Under the pieces are notes generated by a model that was not told the origin of the DNA, did no database searches, and saw only the letters and a list, made by a program, of their open reading frames with translations. Below, piece by piece: positions 1-5,962 of a DNA stretch of 7,062 bases. The translations under genes were made by a program, and so were the position numbers. Source of the stretch: Negativicutes bacterium UBA1444. Lineage in GTDB: Bacteria > Bacillota > Negativicutes > UBA1444. The stretch lies in the NCBI GenBank assembly GCA_002329525.1, contig DCTI01000257.1:4205-11266 (forward strand), read 5' to 3'. Position 1 is the stretch's first letter; every line of letters starts with the position of its first letter.

Positions 1-154
1 CCAGCCAGTCCGGCAGGCTGAACGAACCTACTCCACCCACCTGGAGGGTTCCTCCCGGTTCCGCCCAGGCAACATTGTCGGCTTTCACAGCGCTGCCCGC
101 CAGAATTAGCAGTAGCAACCACAAAAGGACTTTGCCACGTATTCTTGATTCCAC
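1..154 (-). CDS. Unrecognised exported protein, N-terminal 51 codons (3' part outside window)
   Basis: An open frame starts with GTG at 154-152 and runs off the window edge, so only 51 codons are visible. The N-terminus is a textbook Sec signal peptide: a basic start (MESRIRGK), a hydrophobic core of Leu, Trp, Ile and Ala at about residues 9-20, and possible signal peptidase I sites after residue 25 (VKA) or 31 (AWA). The visible mature part is rich in Gly and Pro (EPGGTLQVGG) and matches no family I can name. The GTG is chosen because GAGGTG lies 7 nt upstream. The gene follows the ftsY terminator by 40 nt, so it is transcribed by read-through or from a promoter I could not identify. It could be a secreted, periplasmic or outer-membrane protein. 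Export is well supported; function is unknown. Confidence 0.72.
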   Translation of the reverse strand, partial: MESRIRGKVLLWLLLLILAGSAVKADNVAWAEPGGTLQVGGVGSFSLPDWL

Positions 155-161
155 CCTTACA

Positions 162-167
162 CACCTC
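162..167 (-). promoter_or_regulatory. Ribosome binding site of the exported-protein gene
   Basis: GAGGTG on the minus strand lies 7 nt before the GTG at 154-152. It matches the anti-Shine-Dalgarno end of Firmicute 16S rRNA over six bases. This site decides the GTG start of the partial gene at the window edge. Confidence 0.65.
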
Positions 168-183
168 GCTTCTCTCGTGTTAA

Positions 184-223
184 CGGGAAATAAGAATCCC
201 TTCGGCAAAGACCGAAGGGATTC
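184..223 (-). terminator. Intrinsic terminator after ftsY
   Basis: A perfect 12-bp inverted repeat (arms 212-223 and 194-205, GAATCCCTTCGG type) encloses a 6-nt loop. On the minus strand it is followed by a broken T-rich tract (TTATTTCCC). It begins 7 nt after the ftsY stop codon. The stem is strong but the U-tract is modest, so some read-through into the exported-protein gene is possible. Confidence 0.85.
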
Positions 224-230
224 GCTGTGA

Positions 231-1145
231 TCATTTGTCATGGAGCAGGGCATGGGCATAGGCCGCAGCGTCGAAAGGAGCAAAATCGGCTTTCTGTTCG
301 CCTAGTCCCACCCAGCGTACCGGTACGCCCAGCTCCGTCCGGATGGAAATGGCAAACCCGCCTTTTGCGGTTCCTTCCAGCTTGGTCAAAATGACGCCGG
401 TCAATTCGGTCGCGTCATGGAAAATCTTGGCCTGAAGCAGAGCGTTCTGGCCGGTGACCGCATCCAGTACCAGCAAAGTTTCCTGCGGCGCGGCCGGCAA
501 CTCGCGTTGAATCACCCGACGAATCTTTTTCAGTTCTTCCATCAGATTGGCTTTGGTATGTAGGCGTCCCGCCGTGTCAACGAGCAAGATATCGGTTTTG
601 CGGGCTTTAGCGGCCAAAACCGCATCATACACCACCGCCGCGGGGTCGGATCCCTCGGAGTGACAGACGATGTCAGCACCGGTGCGCTGCGCCCACAGTG
701 TCAGCTGTTCGCCGGCAGCCGCCCGGAAGGTATCCGCTGCCGCCATTAGGACCGTTTTCCCCTGCGTCGTGTAATAATGGGCCAGTTTGCCGATCGAGGT
801 CGTCTTGCCGGAGCCATTGACGCCGACAATCAGGATGACGTGCGGCTGTCCGGGCAGGATCGGCGGCATTTCAGAGCCCTGCATCATGGAGGCAATCTCC
901 TGCTCCAGGACCGGCAACAAATCCGCCGGACTCTGCAGACGCTTTTCGTTCGCGATCTGACGGATGGCAGTGATCAGGCGTCGGGCCACACTGGCGCCGG
1001 TATCCGACATGATCAATGTTGCTTCCAAATCATCGTAGAAATCATCATCCAACGCCGATGCTCCGCCAATCAGGCTGGTCAGCTTTTCAGCCAGGCTCCG
1101 GCGGCTTTTTTCAAGGCTGTTTTTCAGAGAATCAAAGAGTCCCAC
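231..1145 (-). CDS. ftsY: Signal recognition particle receptor FtsY
   Basis: SRP receptor GTPase of 304 residues. It docks the SRP-ribosome complex at the membrane so that membrane proteins are inserted while being translated. The short N-terminus ([18 protein letters not shown]) resembles the amphipathic membrane-binding helix of FtsY proteins that lack a long acidic A domain. The N domain spans roughly residues 1-95. The G domain has the P-loop GVNGSGKT (108-115), the SRP-family insertion box with [11 protein letters not shown] (138-148), DTAGRLHT (190-197), DAVTGQNA (228-235) and GLGEQ (280-284). G4 reads TKLEG (254-258), with Glu257 in place of the usual Asp. Translation starts at a GTG inside the last codons of smc (14-nt overlap), with GAGGGG 10 nt upstream, which suggests translational coupling. 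The gene ends just before an intrinsic terminator. FtsY rather than Ffh, because there is no M domain. Confidence 0.97.
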   Translation of the reverse strand: MGLFDSLKNSLEKSRRSLAEKLTSLIGGASALDDDFYDDLEATLIMSDTGASVARRLITAIRQIANEKRLQSPADLLPVLEQEIASMMQGSEMPPILPGQPHVILIVGVNGSGKTTSIGKLAHYYTTQGKTVLMAAADTFRAAAGEQLTLWAQRTGADIVCHSEGSDPAAVVYDAVLAAKARKTDILLVDTAGRLHTKANLMEELKKIRRVIQRELPAAPQETLLVLDAVTGQNALLQAKIFHDATELTGVILTKLEGTAKGGFAISIRTELGVPVRWVGLGEQKADFAPFDAAAYAHALLHDK

Positions 1146-4100
1146 GCATCATTCGCCCCTCTTCTGTTGGTTTCCCGTCTTCCTTAAATTTCACGGATAC
1201 CAGGCGGGAGACGCCGGAATCTTCCATGGTGACCCCGTGCAAAATATCCGCGGCTTCCATCGTACCCTTACGATGGGTGACAACAATAAATTGGCTGCGT
1301 TTGGAATACTCGGTCAAAAATTCGCTGAAGCGGCGGACATTCGACTCATCCAGCGCCGAATCGATTTCATCGACTACACAAAACGGCGCCGGCCGATACG
1401 CCAGGAATGCAAACAGGATCGAAATAACCGTCAGCGCCCGTTCGCCGCCGGACAGCAGCGCCAGATTCTGCCGCCGTTTTCCCGGCGGCTGGACAAAAAT
1501 CTCGACACCGGATTCCAGTACCTGATCCGCAGCCGACAGTTCCAGAATAGCGCTGCCGCCACCGAACAGCCGCACAAAAATGTCGCTGAAATGTGTGTTA
1601 ATCTCGGCAAATCCGGCCGCAAAGCGTTCCGCCATGGTCCGGTCGATATCCTCGATGATCTGCCGCAGCGACTTCACAGCCGCCTCCAGGTCCGTCGCCT
1701 GATTCTGCAGGAATTCGTAGCGATCCGCTGTCCGGCGGTATTCTTCGACTGCCGTCGGATTCACCGGGCCGATTTCCTGAATTTCCCGTTCGCATTGCCG
1801 GGCCAGATTTTCGATCTCTTCGGCTGGCGCCTGGAGCCGGTTCCGGGCGGCGTCGGCCAAGGAAACATGAAACTGGGTTTCGATCTGCTCCCGGCAGTTC
1901 TTTACTTCGAATTCGTATTTGGCCACTTCCAGCTGGGTGGTATGAAGCGTTTCCTCAAGATCGTGACACCGTCGCTTCAAATCACGCAACAGGCGGTCCA
2001 TTTTTTGGCTTTCCGATACCAATTGCATTTTCGCGGCATAAAGATCATTCCGGAACAGCCGATAATTCTCATTTTTTGTCAGTAAGTCCTGGCGTTCGAA
2101 CTCGGCATCCTTCAACGACCATTCCGTTTCTTCCCGCTGGTCGCCAATTTTCGCGGCCTCTGCCTGCAAGGTTTGCCATTGCTGGTCTAGGCGGTCTTTT
2201 TCCTCGGTCTGGCGGCTTTGATCGGCCACGGCATTTTCCCGGCGATGGCGAAAATCATTCTGCCGGATCCTCAGCTCGGTGACGATTTGGTCCTGCGCAT
2301 CCCGTTTGGACTGCGTGCAAGACAATTCCAGCTGCCATTCTTCGATTTTCCCTTTATTCTGTGCTTCCTGGTCCTTCAATAATTCCAGGCGTTTTCGGAT
2401 TTCGGCCGCCAACCGGTTTTGCTCCTGCCACTGCTCTTCCGTCTGATGAATTTCCTGCTGGCAGGTATCCACTGCGAGATGGCTCTTCTCCTCATCCTGC
2501 CGCCACCGGATCAGGCCGCGGCCGAGATCATTTTTGTGCAGTTCATTTTGCGCCTGCTGCTCCCGATTGTCACGCCGAATCGCTTCGTTTTCGGCAATCT
2601 TGTCCGAGGTCTGCTGCAACAATTCCCCGTTTTTAGCCAGCTGTTCCTCCAGAAGGCTGAGTTCGCGGGTCAATTCGTCAATTTCATTTTGCCGGCTCAG
2701 GAATCCTTGTTCCTTTTGCGAAGATCTGCCGCCGGTTATGGCTCCCCCGGGATTGATCAATTCACCGTCCAGCGTGACGATCCGCAGGCGCTGGCCGCTG
2801 TCGCGTGACAGCCGCAACGCCGCGTCCAGATCCGTGGCGACGATGGTTCGTCCCAGCAACATTTGCTTGAGCACCTGAAAGCGTGGATCCGTATCGACCA
2901 ATGCCGAGGCCAGACCTACCGCTCCGGGAGCGGCGGCCGCAGCTATTTCAAAATCACGGGCCCCCTGCGCCCGGATGGATTCCAATGGCAGAAAAGTGGC
3001 CCGGCCCAACCGTCCTTCCTTAAGAAAGTTCACCGCTGCCTTGGCCGTTCGTTCATCTTCCGTGACGATATTTTGCAAAGCTGCGCCCAATGTGGTTTCG
3101 ATAGCGGTCACATAGGCGTCCGGCACACGCAAAAGTTGCGCCACCGCCCCTAAAACCCCGCTTCGCCACGGTTGTGTACTCTTAAGAACATTCCGGCTGC
3201 CAAAACTGAACCCCTCATAGGCACTCTGCATGGAAGCCAAAACTTTGCGTTTCGACAAATGTTCCTGCCGCCAGGCCGTCAGATCTTTTTCCCGCTGTTG
3301 GTGCTGGCGCAGCTCTGCCGACAGTTGTTCAGCATTTTTTGCCAGGTTCATATGCCGCTGTTGAAGTTGTTCCGCCTGCCGCAGACATTCCTGATACTCG
3401 GCTTCTCTAACCTTGCGCAGTTCGCTGGCCGAACTGGCCTCTCCCGACAGAGACTCCCGTTCCCGGGCCAACCGAACTTTTTGTTGTTCCAGCCGTTCCA
3501 TCTCGCGTTCGGCCTGACGGAGGTTATTTCTTTCGTCCACAACTACCTGGAGCTGGTCGAACACCAAGTCCCGGGCCTCATGAATCTGTTGTTCCAGGGT
3601 TTTGAGAGACTGATTCTGTTCAGCCAATACCGCGGTCGCCGTCTTCAGTTCCTGGTCCAAATTCTCTTCTTCCGCTTGCAGGACAGCCATTTTTTGTTCG
3701 CAATCCGCCAAAGTTCCGGCAAGGAATGTCTGGCGCTCGGTCAGCCGCTCTTCTTCCGTGGACAATTGCGCCTGGCGCTGAACAATATGTTCCAGCCGTT
3801 CCCGGCCAAGCTGCAGACGACTGTCGGCTTTTTGCAAAGCCAGACTGACGGTTGCCAGAACCCGGTCATAGTACAGCAGTTGTTCATCGTTATTGGCAAG
3901 TTCGGCGCCCAACAGTTCGCGTTCGCTATCGGCCACCGACACGCGGGTGGTGGCGGCTATGGCTTCATCCAGTGTTTTCTTCTCAGTTTCTGCCAACCGG
4001 GTCAGTTGTTCCTGCGCCAGGTCGTACCGGTTGATGAACAGAGTGGTTTTGCATTGAAGAAACTGGGAATACAGTTTATTATACCGGCCGGTTTTCTCGG

Positions 4101-4725
4101 CGCTTTCCCGCAGGGGCTCAATCTGCGTCTCGATCTCCGCCACGATATCCCGAACGCGGGTGAGGTTCTGTTCCGTGTCTTCCAGCTTGCGCACGGCATC
4201 CTTACGGCGTTGCTTGAACCGGGCGATGCCGATGACCTCTTCGAACAACAGCCGGCGCTCCTCCGGTTTGCTGTTCAGGATCTCGTCGATCTTGTTCTGA
4301 CTGATCACCGCCATGGATTCCCGGCCCAGACCTGTTCCTGCCAACAGTTCCTGCAAATCTTTGAGGCGGCAATGGGATTTATTGATGTAATACTCGCTCT
4401 CACCAGAGCGGAATACTCGGCGCGTTACCGTCACTTCGCCGAAATCCAGCGGCAATAGCGCATCGTAATTATCGAAAGTAAGCGATACTTCGGCAAACCC
4501 CAGCGGACGGCGCTGCGTCGTGCCGGAAAAAATCACGTCTTCCATTTTGGCGCCACGCAAGTTCCGAATGCTTTGTTCGCCCAGCGCCCACCGGATGGCA
4601 TCGGACAAGTTGCTCTTGCCGCTGCCGTTCGGACCGACAATGGCATTAATTCCGGGACTAAACTCAAGTTCGGTCTTATCGGCGAACGACTTGAAGCCAA
4701 AGACCTCGAACTTTTTGAGAAGCAA
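1132..4725 (-). CDS. smc: Chromosome partition/condensation ATPase Smc
   Basis: Structural maintenance of chromosomes protein of about 1197 residues (B. subtilis Smc has 1186). It dimerises and works with ScpA and ScpB to extrude DNA loops and condense and segregate the chromosome. Domain order: N-terminal ATPase head with Walker A GPNGSGKS (31-38) and Q-loop ISQ (about 143); a long Glu/Gln/Arg/Leu-rich coiled coil; hinge at about 522-667, ending in NPGG and ITGG; second coiled coil; C-terminal head with signature LSGGE (about 1091-1095) and Walker B VVDEID (Asp1119, Glu1120). I chose the TTG at 4725-4723 because the protein then begins MLLKKFEVFGFKSF, like other bacterial Smc, and GGATGTGAT lies 3 nt upstream. 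A longer frame opens at TTG 4758 (1208 residues) but has no ribosome binding site. The gene overlaps ftsY by 14 nt. scpA and scpB are not in this window. Confidence 0.97.
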   Translation of the reverse strand: MLLKKFEVFGFKSFADKTELEFSPGINAIVGPNGSGKSNLSDAIRWALGEQSIRNLRGAKMEDVIFSGTTQRRPLGFAEVSLTFDNYDALLPLDFGEVTVTRRVFRSGESEYYINKSHCRLKDLQELLAGTGLGRESMAVISQNKIDEILNSKPEERRLLFEEVIGIARFKQRRKDAVRKLEDTEQNLTRVRDIVAEIETQIEPLRESAEKTGRYNKLYSQFLQCKTTLFINRYDLAQEQLTRLAETEKKTLDEAIAATTRVSVADSERELLGAELANNDEQLLYYDRVLATVSLALQKADSRLQLGRERLEHIVQRQAQLSTEEERLTERQTFLAGTLADCEQKMAVLQAEEENLDQELKTATAVLAEQNQSLKTLEQQIHEARDLVFDQLQVVVDERNNLRQAEREMERLEQQKVRLARERESLSGEASSASELRKVREAEYQECLRQAEQLQQRHMNLAKNAEQLSAELRQHQQREKDLTAWRQEHLSKRKVLASMQSAYEGFSFGSRNVLKSTQPWRSGVLGAVAQLLRVPDAYVTAIETTLGAALQNIVTEDERTAKAAVNFLKEGRLGRATFLPLESIRAQGARDFEIAAAAAPGAVGLASALVDTDPRFQVLKQMLLGRTIVATDLDAALRLSRDSGQRLRIVTLDGELINPGGAITGGRSSQKEQGFLSRQNEIDELTRELSLLEEQLAKNGELLQQTSDKIAENEAIRRDNREQQAQNELHKNDLGRGLIRWRQDEEKSHLAVDTCQQEIHQTEEQWQEQNRLAAEIRKRLELLKDQEAQNKGKIEEWQLELSCTQSKRDAQDQIVTELRIRQNDFRHRRENAVADQSRQTEEKDRLDQQWQTLQAEAAKIGDQREETEWSLKDAEFERQDLLTKNENYRLFRNDLYAAKMQLVSESQKMDRLLRDLKRRCHDLEETLHTTQLEVAKYEFEVKNCREQIETQFHVSLADAARNRLQAPAEEIENLARQCEREIQEIGPVNPTAVEEYRRTADRYEFLQNQATDLEAAVKSLRQIIEDIDRTMAERFAAGFAEINTHFSDIFVRLFGGGSAILELSAADQVLESGVEIFVQPPGKRRQNLALLSGGERALTVISILFAFLAYRPAPFCVVDEIDSALDESNVRRFSEFLTEYSKRSQFIVVTHRKGTMEAADILHGVTMEDSGVSRLVSVKFKEDGKPTEEGRMMRGTL

Positions 4726-4728
4726 ACC

Positions 4729-4737
4729 ATCACATCC
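4729..4737 (-). promoter_or_regulatory. Ribosome binding site supporting the smc TTG start
   Basis: GGATGTGAT on the minus strand differs by one base from GGAGGTGAT, the complement of the 16S rRNA 3' end. It leaves 7 nt between the GGATG core and the TTG at 4725. The upstream candidate TTG at 4758 has no comparable sequence. This favours the shorter Smc N-terminus, as does the protein alignment remembered from the family. Confidence 0.5.
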
Positions 4738-4786
4738 AGTCTTTTGTTTCGTAGTCAACCCGCATGATGCAAATCATGACAAAAAA

Positions 4787-4815
4787 ATTTTAACACGAGA
4801 ATCCCGGCGACACAA
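4787..4815 (-). promoter_or_regulatory. Candidate SigA-type promoter for smc-ftsY
   Basis: On the minus strand TTGTGT (4815-4810) is followed by a 17-nt spacer and TGTTAAAAT (4795-4787), an extended -10 with TAAAAT in place of TATAAT. The -35 matches TTGACA at only 3 of 6 bases, but the extended TG motif and exact spacing help. Transcription would start near 4780. The site directly abuts the spoVS terminator, as needed if smc and ftsY are to be expressed independently of spoVS. Confidence 0.45.
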
Positions 4816-4848
4816 ATAAAACCTGTCCGTCAGATAGCGCGGACAGGT
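4811..4848 (-). terminator. Intrinsic terminator after spoVS
   Basis: A 9-bp perfect inverted repeat (ACCTGTCCG at 4848-4840 on the minus strand, CGGACAGGT at 4829-4821) with a 10-nt loop is followed by TTTATTTGTG. It lies 24 nt after the spoVS stop. It separates spoVS from smc, and its T-tract overlaps the proposed smc -35 element. Confidence 0.87.
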
Positions 4849-4872
4849 GTGTAATCGAATCGGCAACCACCG

Positions 4873-5133
4873 TTATCGTGGCTCGACCCGAAAATGCAAC
4901 GCGGTTTTTTCCTGACCGTCAATCTCAATTTCGGCAAAGGAGGGGATGGCCACCAGGTTAATCCCCGCCGGCGCCAGATAACCCCGGGCAATCGCTATCG
5001 CTTTCATGGACTGGTTGACAGCGCCCGCCCCTACCGCCTGCATATCTGCCGAACCATGCTCGCGCACTACTGCCGCCAACGCACCGGCCACCGACTTGGG
5101 ATTGGAAGTTGCGGACACTTTCAACACAGGCAT
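4873..5133 (-). CDS. spoVS: Stage V sporulation protein S (SpoVS)
   Basis: Small Alba-like protein of 86 residues, the exact usual length of SpoVS. In B. subtilis SpoVS affects sporulation after septum formation, including the route to coat assembly, and its loss bypasses some division and sporulation blocks; its biochemical role is unsettled and it may bind nucleic acid. Recognised by the start MPVLKVSATSNPKSVAGALA, the core GAGAVNQSMKAIAIARG (36-52), and the tail EIDGQEKTALHFRVEPR. The ATG has a perfect AAGGAGG 7 nt upstream, the best ribosome binding site in the window. The gene stands alone between two intrinsic terminators, with a sigma-H-like promoter candidate upstream. It marks the organism as a probable spore former, although some non-sporulating bacteria such as Thermus also carry SpoVS homologues. 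Confidence 0.96.
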   Translation of the reverse strand: MPVLKVSATSNPKSVAGALAAVVREHGSADMQAVGAGAVNQSMKAIAIARGYLAPAGINLVAIPSFAEIEIDGQEKTALHFRVEPR

Positions 5134-5140
5134 GATCGAA

Positions 5141-5147
5141 CCTCCTT
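5141..5147 (-). promoter_or_regulatory. Strong ribosome binding site of spoVS
   Basis: AAGGAGG on the minus strand lies 7 nt before the ATG at 5133. It is a full consensus site, unlike the weak or missing sites of rnc and smc, and suggests efficient translation of SpoVS. Confidence 0.85.
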
Positions 5148-5176
5148 CACAGCGCTATTTTTTTCATTCCTTACTC

Positions 5177-5203
5177 TTTCTGCACGTTTATGAGAAATCC
5201 TCC
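5177..5203 (-). promoter_or_regulatory. Candidate sigma-H-type promoter of spoVS
   Basis: GGAGGATTT (5203-5195) fits the sigma-H -35 consensus RnAGGAWWW fully. After 13 nt comes AGAAA (5181-5177), one base from the -10 core HGAAT, with spacing slightly longer than usual. B. subtilis spoVS is known to be transcribed by sigma-H RNA polymerase, which supports the reading. The GGAGG could otherwise be chance. No convincing SigA promoter was seen in the same gap. Confidence 0.4.
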
Positions 5204-5250
5204 AAAAAATAAAGCGAGCAGTCAAGATATTCTCCCGACTGCCCATCGCT
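5204..5250 (-). terminator. Intrinsic terminator after rnc
   Basis: On the minus strand AGCGA, a 3-nt bulge (TGG) and GCAGTC pair with GACTGC and TCGCT (5250-5237 with 5223-5213), enclosing a 13-nt loop. The T-rich run TTTATTTTTT follows. The hairpin begins 4 nt past the rnc stop and ends the fabF-rnc transcript. Confidence 0.88.
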
Positions 5251-5254
5251 TCGA

Positions 5255-5962
5255 TTAACCGAGCATTGCCAACGCCGCTTGCGCAGCCAGTTGTTCCGCT
5301 TCCTTCTTGGACTTTCCGGATCCGGAACCCAGCACTTCCCCGTCCACCCAGACTTCGACGGTAAACAACCGATTATGCGGCGGACCGCTCTGAGAAATCA
5401 GTTGATAGACAATGCTCCGGGGACCTACTTTCTGCAATTCCTGTTGCAGTTGGGATTTGTAGTCCTGCACCAATGAACCCTGTTGTGCACGTACAAGTTC
5501 ATCCGCTAAAATCCGTTCCAAAAAAACACGCACCGCGCCAATTCCACCGTCCACATGGATAGCACCGATCAGTGCTTCCAATGCGTCCGCCAGAATGGAG
5601 TCGGGATAATCGCCATTCCGCGAGCGCTCACCGCGTCCCAGCAGCAAATAATCGCCCAGTCGAAGTTGCCGCGCCACACCCGCCAGACTCCGTTCACAGA
5701 CAACCGCCGCCCGGGCCTGCGTCATCGTTCCTTCATTCAGGTCCGGGACTGCTCGAAACAGCCATTCACTGACCACCAGATCCAAGACGGCATCGCCCAA
5801 AAATTCCAGACGCTCGTTATGGGGATAATGGCCGCCGGCCTGCTCATGGGCATATGACGAATGAACCAAAGACTCGGCCAAGAACTCCGGTCGCTGAAAA
5901 GAATAGCCGAGAGACGTCATTAAGTATTCCAGTTGACGCTCCCGGCTCTGCTTACTTTTCAA
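5255..5962 (-). CDS. rnc: Ribonuclease III
   Basis: Endonuclease that cuts double-stranded RNA, with roles in rRNA precursor processing and mRNA or small-RNA turnover. The nuclease domain holds the signature [14 protein letters not shown] with acidic residues Glu50, Glu53 and Asp57, and the second catalytic pair in DALEALIGA (Asp126, Glu129; numbering from the TTG start). The C-terminal double-stranded RNA-binding domain runs from about [11 protein letters not shown] (167) to the end, with the typical [16 protein letters not shown] segment. The start is uncertain. TTG at 5962 gives 235 residues, normal for the family, and overlaps fabF by 11 nt but has no visible ribosome binding site. ATG at 5920 gives 221 residues with only a weak GGA. 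The open frame continues to 6091, but that part lies over fabF and does not look like RNase III. Expression is probably coupled to fabF. Confidence 0.95.
   Translation of the reverse strand: MKSKQSRERQLEYLMTSLGYSFQRPEFLAESLVHSSYAHEQAGGHYPHNERLEFLGDAVLDLVVSEWLFRAVPDLNEGTMTQARAAVVCERSLAGVARQLRLGDYLLLGRGERSRNGDYPDSILADALEALIGAIHVDGGIGAVRVFLERILADELVRAQQGSLVQDYKSQLQQELQKVGPRSIVYQLISQSGPPHNRLFTVEVWVDGEVLGSGSGKSKKEAEQLAAQAALAMLG

Noticed and set aside
777..1187. A 136-codon plus-strand frame opposite ftsY
   Set aside because: It overlaps confidently assigned ftsY and the smc end, has no family resemblance and no convincing start signal.
1237..2085. A 282-codon open frame on the plus strand opposite the 3' part of smc
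   Set aside because: It is antisense to the Smc C-terminal head and coiled coil, shows no recognisable motif, and has an Arg/Gln/Phe-rich shadow composition.
3172..4458. A 428-codon open frame on the plus strand opposite the middle of smc
   Set aside because: It is a shadow of the Smc coiled coil: its Gln/Leu/Phe-rich translation is what the complement of Glu/Gln/Leu-rich coding gives, it has no domain, and smc on the other strand is certain.
4726..4758. An 11-residue longer Smc N-terminus from TTG 4758
   Set aside because: It has no ribosome binding site, and Smc proteins normally begin right at the MxLKxxExxGFKSF segment, which the TTG at 4725 provides.
5147..5167. A 6-residue ORF (MKKIAL) just before spoVS
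   Set aside because: Its AAGGA lies only 1 nt from the ATG, too close for initiation, and the frame ends inside the spoVS ribosome binding site; probably chance.
5213..5223. TTGACT in the rnc terminator arm as a SigA -35 for spoVS
   Set aside because: At 17-nt spacing the -10 would be GAGGAT, a poor match, and the TTGACT is accounted for by the terminator stem.
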